From contig CAZEYA010000081.1 of assembly GCA_964516515.1 (NCBI GenBank), positions 1 to 15,659 of the forward strand: a stretch of 15,659 nucleotides of DNA. Direction: 5' to 3'. The notes beneath the pieces are model-generated. The model searched no databases, was not told where the DNA came from, and worked only from the letters and a program-made list of their open reading frames with translations. A program made the translations under genes and the position numbers. This document shows, one piece after another, positions 5,948 through 12,373 of this stretch (position 1 is the first letter of the stretch; each line of letters begins with the position of its first letter). This DNA comes from JANNOG01 sp964516515. GTDB lineage: Bacteria > Actinomycetota > Actinomycetes > Actinomycetales > JBBAYJ01.

Positions 5948-8587
5948 TCAGGCGGGCTGATCGACCCGTCGGCCGCGTCGGTACCGAGCCTGGTCCCCAC
6001 CGCCACCGCCACCGCCACCGTTACCGTCACGGTCGCCTCGTGACGACCGATGGTCGTTCGCGTCGTCCTCACCCGAGTCGACCGGGTGGTCGCCGACGAT
6101 GAGGCCGCGGCCATGGCACGTCTCGCACGTCGTGCTGAACGCCTCCAGCAGCCCCTGACCCACCTTCTTGCGGGTCATCTGGACCAGCCCGAGCGAGGTG
6201 ACCTCGGCGACCTGGTGCTTGGTGCGGTCGCGCCCCAGGCACTCGACCAGGCGCCGCAACACCAGCTGACGGTTGCTCTCCAGCACCATGTCGATGAAGT
6301 CGACGACGATGATGCCGCCGATGTCGCGCAGCCGGAGCTGACGAACGATCTCCTCCGCTGCCTCCAGGTTGTTCTTGGTGACCGTCTCCTCCAGGTCGCC
6401 GCCGGAGCCGGTGTACTTGCCGGTGTTGACGTCGACCACGCTCATCGCCTCGGTGCGGTCGATGATCAGCGATCCCCCCGACGGCAGCCACACCTTGCGG
6501 TCCAGGCCCTTGGCGATCTGCTCGTCGAGCCGGTGCGCGACGAACAGGTCCGCCTCGGTCCCCGGCTCGGGCTGCCAGCGCGACATCCTCGGCGCGAGGT
6601 CGGGGGCGACGTGCCCGACGTAGGCCGCCAGGGTGTCCCACAGGTCGTCACCGGAGACGACGAGGGAGGTGAAGTCCTCGTTGAACGCGTCGCGCACCAC
6701 GCGGATCGCCAGGTCCGGCTCGCTGTAGAGAAGCGCGGGCGAGGCGACTGACTTCGCCTTGCGCTCGATGTCGGCCCATTGTGCGGTGAGCCTTGCGACG
6801 TCGCGCTCCAGGTCTTCCTCCGCCGCCCCCTCGGCTGCGGTGCGCACGATGACACCCGAATCCTCGGGCAGGACGCGCTTGAGGACCTTCTTGAGCCGGT
6901 TGCGCTCGACGTCGGGCAGCTTGCGNNNNNNNNNNNNNNNNNNNNNNNNNNNNNNNNNNNNNNNNNNNNNNNNNNNNNNNNNNNNNNNNNNNNNNNNNNN
7001 NNNNNNNNNNNNNNNNNNNNNNNNNAGCACGTTCTGCACCTTGCCGAGGTGGACGTTGCCGATCATGGACTGATGGGCGGCGCGGGTCACATAGTGCTCG
7101 ACCAGCACTCCGTCCTCCAGCACCGCGATCTGAGTGCGGTCGCCGGTGTCGCGGACGAGCAGAGTGCGGTCGACGCTCTCGCGTCGGGCCAGGAACTCCG
7201 CCTCGGTGATGATCGTGCGGCGCCGCATGGAGTCGCGGCCCTCGCGCCTGCGTTGCCGCTTGGCCTCCAGCCGCGTCGAGCCGCGGATGGATGTGACGTC
7301 GCCGGCCACCGACCGGGCGTCGCGCACCTTGACAACGGTGCCGGGCGGGTCGTCGACCGCGGGGGTCAGGTCCTCCTCGCCGCCGCGACGACGACGGCGA
7401 CGGCGGCGGCGGGCGGACCGGCTGCTGCCCGCCTCGTCGGCGTCGTCACCGTCGTCGGACTCGGTGTCCTCGTCGCTGTCGTCGTCGGATTCCTCGTCCT
7501 CGACGTCGGCCGGCTCCTCGCCGTCCACGGGCTCCTCGCCCTCGGTCCGGCGACGTTTGCGGCCCCTGCCACCCCGGCGGCGGCGGCGTGGCCGCCCACC
7601 CGCACCATCGTCGGTCTCCTCGTCGCCGTCGACGTCATCGGCGTCGAGGTCCTCGGGGGCGTCTTCGGGGTCCTCGGGGTCCTCGACGTCCTCGAGGTCG
7701 ATCTCGGGAGGTGTGGCCACCCGGCCTGAGACGTCGATCGACTCAAGGCTGTCGTCGAACGACAACTCGGCGGCGGCCCCGGCCCGTCGCCGGCGCCGCG
7801 GGGATCGCCGGGCGGTCGTCACCGACTCGCCGTCGGGGGCCGCCGGAGCGTCAAGATCCTCCAAGTCGTCCAGCAGTCCCTCGACGAGCTTCGGATCGAC
7901 CGCGGGTGTCGCCGCCTCGTCGGGGGGTGCGGTGGAGCGACGGCGGGCGCGGGCGACCGGTTCGCGCTCGGCGACGTCGGGTGGGGAGAACATCGCGGGC
8001 TGTGCCGGACCTGCGGCCGCAGTGGCCCGGCGACGCCTGGGGGCGGCGGCCTCGGGGGCCTGGAACAGTGCGGTGGCAGCGGGGGTGAGGAACAGTGTGG
8101 ACGCGATCGGAGCCGCCGCCGCGTCGGGTCGCCGCTCGTCGCTCGGCCCGCCGGCCGGGTCCGCCGGGGCAGCGTCAATCGGTTCGGGTTCNNNNNNNNN
8201 NNNNNNNNNNNNNNNNNNNNNNNNNNNNNNNNNNNNNNNNNNNNNNNNNNNNNNNNNNNNNNNNNNNNNNNNNNNNNNNNNNNNNNNNNNNTCAATCGGT
8301 TCGGGTTCGATCGGTTCGGGGTCGATCGGCTCGGGGTCGATCAAGGTGGGTTGCTCAGGGGCGGTCTCGTCAGCCGCCTCTGTGATCCTAGGCGCCTCGG
8401 GTATGTCGGGCATCGCCTCGATGACGGGTTCCCCCGCCGGTGCGGCGGATCGACGGCGCCGACGCGCCGGCGCCTTGGGCGGCGCGTTCTCGGACGCGTC
8501 GACCGAGGGCGGCGGATCGACGACCGCCGGCTCGGGGCCGGCTGACGGCGCGTCGAGGGTGCTTGTCGTTGTGGGCTCTTCAGCCAC
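5948..8587 (-). CDS. rne: Ribonuclease E/G (interrupted by two assembly gaps)
   Basis: RNase E/G is the main endonuclease for mRNA decay and for rRNA and tRNA processing. The 5' half encodes a low-complexity region rich in Pro, Ala, Glu/Asp and Arg blocks, typical of actinobacterial RNase E. The catalytic half runs from DRTLLVRDTGDRTQIAVLEDG, through the start of the S1 domain (IGNVHLGKVQNV, then the first gap), RKLPDVERNRLKK, the DNase I-like active site DVNTGKYTG (about 6400-6433) and DFIDM (6288-6302), to the zinc-link CETCHGRG (about 6105-6134). The C-terminal tail is Gly-rich and basic. The start is a GTG with AGGAG 5 nt upstream. The N runs at 6926-7025 and 8192-8291 hide most of the S1 domain and part of a 5-aa repeat, so the true length is unknown. 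rng is an alternative name; the long N-terminal extension favours an rne-type protein. Confidence 0.94.
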   Translation of the reverse strand: MAEEPTTTSTLDAPSAGPEPAVVDPPPSVDASENAPPKAPARRRRRSAAPAGEPVIEAMPDIPEAPRITEAADETAPEQPTLIDPEPIDPEPIEPEPIXXXXXXXXXXXXXXXXXXXXXXXXXXXXXXXXXXEPEPIDAAPADPAGGPSDERRPDAAAAPIASTLFLTPAATALFQAPEAAAPRRRRATAAAGPAQPAMFSPPDVAEREPVARARRRSTAPPDEAATPAVDPKLVEGLLDDLEDLDAPAAPDGESVTTARRSPRRRRRAGAAAELSFDDSLESIDVSGRVATPPEIDLEDVEDPEDPEDAPEDLDADDVDGDEETDDGAGGRPRRRRRGGRGRKRRRTEGEEPVDGEEPADVEDEESDDDSDEDTESDDGDDADEAGSSRSARRRRRRRRRGGEEDLTPAVDDPPGTVVKVRDARSVAGDVTSIRGSTRLEAKRQRRREGRDSMRRRTIITEAEFLARRESVDRTLLVRDTGDRTQIAVLEDGVLVEHYVTRAAHQSMIGNVHLGKVQNVXXXXXXXXXXXXXXXXXXXXXXXXXXXXXXXXXXRKLPDVERNRLKKVLKRVLPEDSGVIVRTAAEGAAEEDLERDVARLTAQWADIERKAKSVASPALLYSEPDLAIRVVRDAFNEDFTSLVVSGDDLWDTLAAYVGHVAPDLAPRMSRWQPEPGTEADLFVAHRLDEQIAKGLDRKVWLPSGGSLIIDRTEAMSVVDVNTGKYTGSGGDLEETVTKNNLEAAEEIVRQLRLRDIGGIIVVDFIDMVLESNRQLVLRRLVECLGRDRTKHQVAEVTSLGLVQMTRKKVGQGLLEAFSTTCETCHGRGLIVGDHPVDSGEDDANDHRSSRGDRDGNGGGGGGGGDQARYRRGRRVDQPA
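5997..6020 (-). repeat. 6-bp repeat encoding Gly run in RNase E tail
   Basis: Four copies of CCACCG (plus-strand reading) encode a run of glycines in the C-terminal tail of RNase E, followed by the basic segment ARYRRGRR. Changes in copy number would keep the frame. Confidence 0.8.
6926..7025. other. Assembly gap (100 N) in the S1 domain of rne
   Basis: The run is exactly 100 N, a conventional placeholder. On the minus strand the codon entering the gap is CTN, which must be Leu, giving QNVL as expected for the S1 domain. The codon leaving it is CGC (Arg of RKLPD). From memory of related actinobacterial proteins, about 85-90 residues normally lie between these points, so the true gap is probably near 260 bp. 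Confidence 0.95.
8192..8291. other. Assembly gap (100 N) inside a 15-bp tandem repeat of rne
   Basis: The run is exactly 100 N. The 17 bases immediately left (8175-8191) and right (8292-8308) are identical (TCAATCGGTTCGGGTTC). On the right they continue into three 15-bp units. The gap therefore sits inside a repeat and its real size is unknown. Confidence 0.95.
8296..8340 (-). repeat. 15-bp in-frame repeat encoding (D/E)PEPI units in RNase E
   Basis: Three 15-bp units (8296-8310, 8311-8325, 8326-8340) with consensus TCGGTTCGGGGTCGA (plus-strand reading) encode D/E-P-E-P-I repeats in the disordered N-terminal region of RNase E. A further part-unit lies left of the gap at 8179-8191. Copy number is uncertain because of the gap. 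Confidence 0.85.
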
Positions 8588-8866
8588 ACGTACTCCTGTT
8601 CAGCAACGCCCCCGCACGGCGCGGTACGTCGCGGTTCGTCGCGCCGTCGGACGACGCTGAAGCCGGTAGACGCCGACACCGACCCATCCGGCGACGGACG
8701 GCGCGCGGCGCCAGGTCCTGTCGCGCCCGGTGGGGCGGCTTACGGCGGCTGCCCGTCGCACGCGGATCGCGTTCGTCGGGACGGGGTCAGTATGGCACGC
8801 GGCGCGGCCGCAAGCCGCGCATCGACGCGGGCGCCGGATCGATCAGCGAGTCGATCATGAGGCGGA
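8588..8866 (-). other. 279-bp spacer: leader of rne
   Basis: No gene was found here on either strand. Next to rne lies AGGAG (8593-8597), 5 nt before the GTG start. A possible extended -10 (TGC followed by CATACT, minus strand) lies near 8789-8800; with it the rne leader would be nearly 200 nt. No convincing -35 was seen. A GC hairpin lies at 8802-8820. Confidence 0.4.
8802..8820 (-). terminator. GC hairpin, possible weak terminator after DUF2344 gene
   Basis: A perfect 7-bp stem (GCGCGGC / GCCGCGC) with a 5-nt loop lies 47 nt after the stop of the DUF2344 gene. There is no U-tract on the minus strand, so it is either a U-less terminator, which has been proposed for high-GC actinobacteria, or a chance structure. 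Confidence 0.3.
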
Positions 8867-9592
8867 TCAGAACAGCGAGGTCACGGTCTGACCGTCCCAG
8901 GAGCCGTAGGCGAGCCTCGTCGACACCGCCGGCGCAACCGGCTCGGGCATACCCCCCTGGACCAGCGCGGCCAGGACATCGTCCGGGCGAACCGTGGGAA
9001 CCGCCGTCTCGATCACCAGGTTCAGCGTCACCAGCTCGCTATCCGGCAACACGTCGGTCGCGGCGGCGAGAACGTGCGCCCTCACCTCCACGTCACGTTC
9101 CCCTGACTTGGTCATCCGCCGGATCGAGATGTCCGTCGCAGCGAGGAATGCCCCGACCGCATCGGTCACCGCCCCGGCGGACACCCCCTCGATCAGCACC
9201 TGCCACTGGCTTGCGGCAAGCGCGGTCGCCAGCGGCACCGTGGTGTCGTCACTGGCGGCGATCACGTCGATCCCGACCGGCAGCGCGGCGTCCAGCTGCT
9301 CGGCCACCAACGCCGGGTCGCGCCATTCCGCCAGGCCGATCTCGACGTATTCGGCCTCGCTGGCCGCCCCGGTCGGCACCGCTCCCGCCCACGAGATCTT
9401 TGGGTGCGGGCTGAATCCCGCCGAGTAGGCGATCGGCACGCTTGAGCGCCGGATCGCGCGCTCCAGCGCCCGCTGGATATCACGATGGCTGGTGAACCGG
9501 AGCCGGTGGCGCTTGGTGAAGCGCAGCCGGATCCGCTGCACGACGGGGGCGACGTCGCCGGGCGGCTGCCGGGGAGTGCGGGACTGGGTCAC
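8867..9592 (-). CDS. DUF2344 / TIGR03936 radical SAM-linked protein
   Basis: This 241-aa protein belongs to the family found fused to, or next to, TIGR03960-type radical SAM proteins. Its biochemical role is not established. The diagnostic N-terminal block is present: RIRLRFTKRHRLRFTSHRDIQRALERAIRRSSVPIAYSAGFSPHPKIS (visible in parts), then SEAEYVEIGL. The C-terminal half is less conserved. I chose the GTG at 9592, which overlaps the upstream stop as GTGA, so it is probably translationally coupled. The longer frame to 9943 lies inside the upstream gene and does not resemble the family. It is the third gene of the radical SAM cluster, directly before rne, a neighbourhood common in actinobacteria. 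Confidence 0.9.
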   Translation of the reverse strand: MTQSRTPRQPPGDVAPVVQRIRLRFTKRHRLRFTSHRDIQRALERAIRRSSVPIAYSAGFSPHPKISWAGAVPTGAASEAEYVEIGLAEWRDPALVAEQLDAALPVGIDVIAASDDTTVPLATALAASQWQVLIEGVSAGAVTDAVGAFLAATDISIRRMTKSGERDVEVRAHVLAAATDVLPDSELVTLNLVIETAVPTVRPDDVLAALVQGGMPEPVAPAVSTRLAYGSWDGQTVTSLF

Positions 9593-10242
9593 CGCCGCGA
9601 CGCCACCGTGGTCAGTGAGAGCCCCCGCGACGCGGCGAGCCGGGCCAGCGCGGCACCCAGGTCGCTTCGGATCCGGCCGGTCGGGGTACCGGGCAGGATG
9701 AAGACGCTGTCGGTGACGGCGGCGGCGGCGGAGGCGCCGTCCTCGGGTGCGAGCGACAACTCGGGTCGGGCGATCACCCACCCCATCGCGACCGGGACCG
9801 GTGTGGTGGCCGGGTCGGCGGCAACCTCTTCGACGAGCACTGCGAGGCGGCGATCCGGCTGCTGCTGCCAGGACCGCGTGAAGTCGGCCAGGAACGCCGG
9901 GAAGTCCGCCGGCTGGAAGGCGGTGCAGTCTGCTGCCGACCACCAGCTGAGCAGGGCGAGGCTGGCGACGTCGTCCGGCGAGTCGGGGTTCACCTCGCGA
10001 GCGCGGTACCAGCGCTCGTCATCGGCGGCGGCGCGCGGCACCGCAACCAGCCGATCCGCGAACGCCGACCCTGGACCTCGGGCCGGGCGCAACACGACCG
10101 GGGCACCAGGGCTCTGGCCTGGGACGGCAGGCTCGGGCGGGATCACCGCCCGGCGCCCGGGTGGGCGTTGCAGGACGTGGGCCGCTCTCGACGGGCCGAC
10201 CGCGCCAGGCGGCGGGACCGGCGACGTGGCCCCACTGCTCAC
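9589..10242 (-). CDS. GNAT-like hypothetical protein between TIGR03960 and TIGR03936
   Basis: This 217-aa protein is not firmly recognised. Residues 1 to about 75 are Pro/Ala/Arg-rich and probably disordered. The rest looks like a degenerate GCN5-related acetyltransferase: a strand PVAMGWVIARPEL, then DSVFILPGTPTGRIRSDLGAALARLAASRGL, which resembles the GNAT motif-A strand-loop-helix, followed by LTTVAS. The acetyl-CoA loop is not a clean (Q/R)xxGxG, so activity is uncertain. The start (GTG at 10242) overlaps the TIGR03960 stop as GTGA, and its own stop overlaps the next gene's GTG in the same way. It is therefore locked between two partner genes that are normally adjacent or fused. The fold assignment is inference; the reading frame is well supported. 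Confidence 0.72.
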   Translation of the reverse strand: MSSGATSPVPPPGAVGPSRAAHVLQRPPGRRAVIPPEPAVPGQSPGAPVVLRPARGPGSAFADRLVAVPRAAADDERWYRAREVNPDSPDDVASLALLSWWSAADCTAFQPADFPAFLADFTRSWQQQPDRRLAVLVEEVAADPATTPVPVAMGWVIARPELSLAPEDGASAAAAVTDSVFILPGTPTGRIRSDLGAALARLAASRGLSLTTVASRR

Positions 10243-12233
10243 CGCGTACCTGCCACGACCCTGGTGGCAGTGGGGGCAGCCGTGGCTGTCACGCTCAGCG
10301 GCAGCAGCGTGCGGCCGGTCGGACCGACCTGGATGGCGGTCCCCATGGTCGGGCACACGCCGCAGTTGAAGCAGGGGCTCCATCGGCAGTCGTCGACCTC
10401 GACCTCGTCCAGGGCGTCCTGCCAGTCCGCCCAGAGCCACTCCTTGTCCAGGCCGGAGTCCAGGTGATCCCACGGCAGCACTTCGGCCTGCTCGCGCTCA
10501 CGGGTGGTGAACCAGTCAACATCGACGCCGTGCGGGGCCAGCGCCTCGGCGGCAGTCATCCACCGCTCGAACGAGAAGTGCTCGCTCCACCCGTCGAACC
10601 GGCCGCCGGCGCGCCACGCCGCTTCGATGACGTCGGCCACCCGCCGGTCACCGCGGGAGAGCAGTCCTTCGACGATGCCCGGCTTGCCGTCGTGGTACCG
10701 GATGCCGATGGCCTTGGCGTATCGACGGTCCGAGCGGATCGCCTCCCGCAGCTTCGCCAGCCGGGCGTCCGTGGCCTCGTGGTCGAGCTGCGCGGCCCAC
10801 TGGAACGGCGTGTGCGGCTTGGGCACGAACCCGCCGATGCTGACGGTGCAGCGGATGTCGTTGCGGCCGGTGACCTCCCGACCCGCGGCGATGACCCGGC
10901 GTGCGACCTCGGCGATCTGCAGGACGTCGGCATCGGTCTCGGTGGGCAGACCACACATGAAGTAGAGCTTGACCTGCCGCCAGCCGTTCGCGTAGGCGGT
11001 GGTAACGGTACGGATCAGGTCCTCCTCGGTCACCATCTTGTTGATGACGCGGCGGATCCGTTCCGAACCGCCCTCCGGGGCGAACGTCAGACCGGAGCGG
11101 CGACCGTTGCGGCTCAGCTCGTTGGCCAGGTCGACGTTGAAGGCGTCGACCCGGGTCGAGGGCAGTGACAGCCCGGTCTGGGTGCCCTCGTAGCGGTCGG
11201 CGAGGCCCTTGGCGATCTCGGCGATCTCGGAGTGGTCGGCGCTGGACAGGCTGAGCAGACCCACCTCGGAGAACCCGGTGGCGCACAGGCCCTGATCGAC
11301 CATCCGGCCGATGCCCTCGATGGACCGCTCCCGGACCGGGCGCGTGATCATTCCCGCCTGACAGAACCGGCAGCCGCGGGTGCAACCGCGAAAGATCTCC
11401 ACGCTCATCCGCTCGTGCACGCTCTCGGCCAGCGGCACGAGCGGCGTCTTGGGGTACTCCCAGGTGTCGAGGTCCATCACGGTGTGCTTGCCGACACGCC
11501 ACGGGGCGGCAGGGTCGTTTGCCGTGACGCGGAGGATGCGACCGTCCGGGAGGTACTCCACGTCGTAGAGGCTGGGCACGTAGATGCCGCCGGGGGCCGC
11601 GTCCGGGGCCGCGGGGACCTCGACCTGTGCCAGCGTGGTCAGCAGGCCTCGCCGGCCGCCGGGCTCCCCCGCCGCCTTCCAGTCGCGGATCGCGTCGCTG
11701 ACGGCCAGCACCGCCTGCTCGCCGTCGCCGAGGATGGCCGCGTCGACGAACGCGGCGATCGGCTCGGGGTTGAAGGCGGCGTGCCCGCCCGCGATGACCA
11801 GCGGATGCTCGTCGGTCCGGTCGGCCGCTCGCAACGGGATCCCGGCCAGGTCCAGCGCCGTCAGCAGGTTGGTGTAGCCGAGTTCGGTGGCGAAGGAGAC
11901 CCCGATGACGTCGAAGGCGCCCAGCGGCCGGTGGCCGTCGACGGTGAAATGCGGGATGCGGTGCTCGCGCATGAGGGCTTCGAGGTCCGGCCACACCGCG
12001 TAGGCGCGTTCGGCAAGCACGTCCGGCACCTCGTTGAGGACCTCGTACAAGATCATGACGCCCTGGTTGGGCAGTCCGACCTCGTAGGCGTCGGGGTACA
12101 TCAGCGCCCACCGCACCACCGCGGCGTCCCAGTCCTTCGTCGTGGAGTTCAGCTCACCACCGATGTATTGCACGGGCTTGGACACCCGCGGCAGCAACGG
12201 CTCCAGGCGGGCGAACAGGCTGTCGACGGGCAT
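10239..12233 (-). CDS. TIGR03960 family B12-binding-type radical SAM protein
   Basis: This is a 664-aa radical SAM enzyme with an N-terminal cobalamin-binding-like domain. The [4Fe-4S] motif CTRGCRFC has cysteines at 284, 288 and 291. Upstream, PDAYEVGLPNQGVMILY and VIGVSFATELGYTNLL fit the B12-binding-like Rossmann region. Downstream, VGLLSLSSADHSEI, LSLPSTRVDAF, GLTFAPEGGSERIRRVINK and VKLYFMCGLPTETD follow the radical SAM barrel. A C-terminal Cys pair occurs in CFNCGVCPTMG. The substrate is unknown for the family. The start at 12233 is supported by GGAGGT at 12244-12249, 10 nt upstream; the frame open to 12332 adds no conserved residues. Its stop overlaps the next gene's GTG. It is divergent from the phosphatase gene across 140 bp. 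Confidence 0.93.
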   Translation of the reverse strand: MPVDSLFARLEPLLPRVSKPVQYIGGELNSTTKDWDAAVVRWALMYPDAYEVGLPNQGVMILYEVLNEVPDVLAERAYAVWPDLEALMREHRIPHFTVDGHRPLGAFDVIGVSFATELGYTNLLTALDLAGIPLRAADRTDEHPLVIAGGHAAFNPEPIAAFVDAAILGDGEQAVLAVSDAIRDWKAAGEPGGRRGLLTTLAQVEVPAAPDAAPGGIYVPSLYDVEYLPDGRILRVTANDPAAPWRVGKHTVMDLDTWEYPKTPLVPLAESVHERMSVEIFRGCTRGCRFCQAGMITRPVRERSIEGIGRMVDQGLCATGFSEVGLLSLSSADHSEIAEIAKGLADRYEGTQTGLSLPSTRVDAFNVDLANELSRNGRRSGLTFAPEGGSERIRRVINKMVTEEDLIRTVTTAYANGWRQVKLYFMCGLPTETDADVLQIAEVARRVIAAGREVTGRNDIRCTVSIGGFVPKPHTPFQWAAQLDHEATDARLAKLREAIRSDRRYAKAIGIRYHDGKPGIVEGLLSRGDRRVADVIEAAWRAGGRFDGWSEHFSFERWMTAAEALAPHGVDVDWFTTREREQAEVLPWDHLDSGLDKEWLWADWQDALDEVEVDDCRWSPCFNCGVCPTMGTAIQVGPTGRTLLPLSVTATAAPTATRVVAGTR

Positions 12234-12243
12234 GGCTCTGCGG

Positions 12244-12249
12244 ACCTCC
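12244..12249 (-). promoter_or_regulatory. Shine-Dalgarno of the TIGR03960 gene
   Basis: On the minus strand GGAGGT lies 10 nt before the ATG at 12233. It decides that start over the longer open frame. Confidence 0.75.
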
Positions 12250-12360
12250 AGAAGCAACAAGGGACACGCATACGGTACCCGCGTCCACTGTGCGTACCGA
12301 CCTCGTCCGCCATCTGGTGTGGACGTTCCCATCGCAGCGCGATTGCGGGTGGAGGACCGA

Positions 12361-12366
12361 TACCGT
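12361..12366 (+). promoter_or_regulatory. Candidate leaderless -10 (TACCGT) for the phosphatase gene
   Basis: TACCGT matches the actinobacterial -10 pattern TAnnnT and ends exactly 7 nt before the ATG at 12374. This is the spacing at which transcription would start at the A of the start codon. No Shine-Dalgarno lies within the usual distance; the nearest GGAGG is about 18 nt away. No clear -35 was seen. Confidence 0.45.
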
Positions 12367-12373
12367 CGCCGTT

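Noticed and set aside
8440..9414. 324-aa plus-strand frame covering the rne leader
   Set aside because: It is Arg/Pro/Ser-rich with no motif and is antisense to two conserved genes.
10648..12111. 487-aa minus-strand frame within the radical SAM gene
   Set aside because: Its Arg/Gly/Ala-rich composition and lack of motifs make it a shadow frame.
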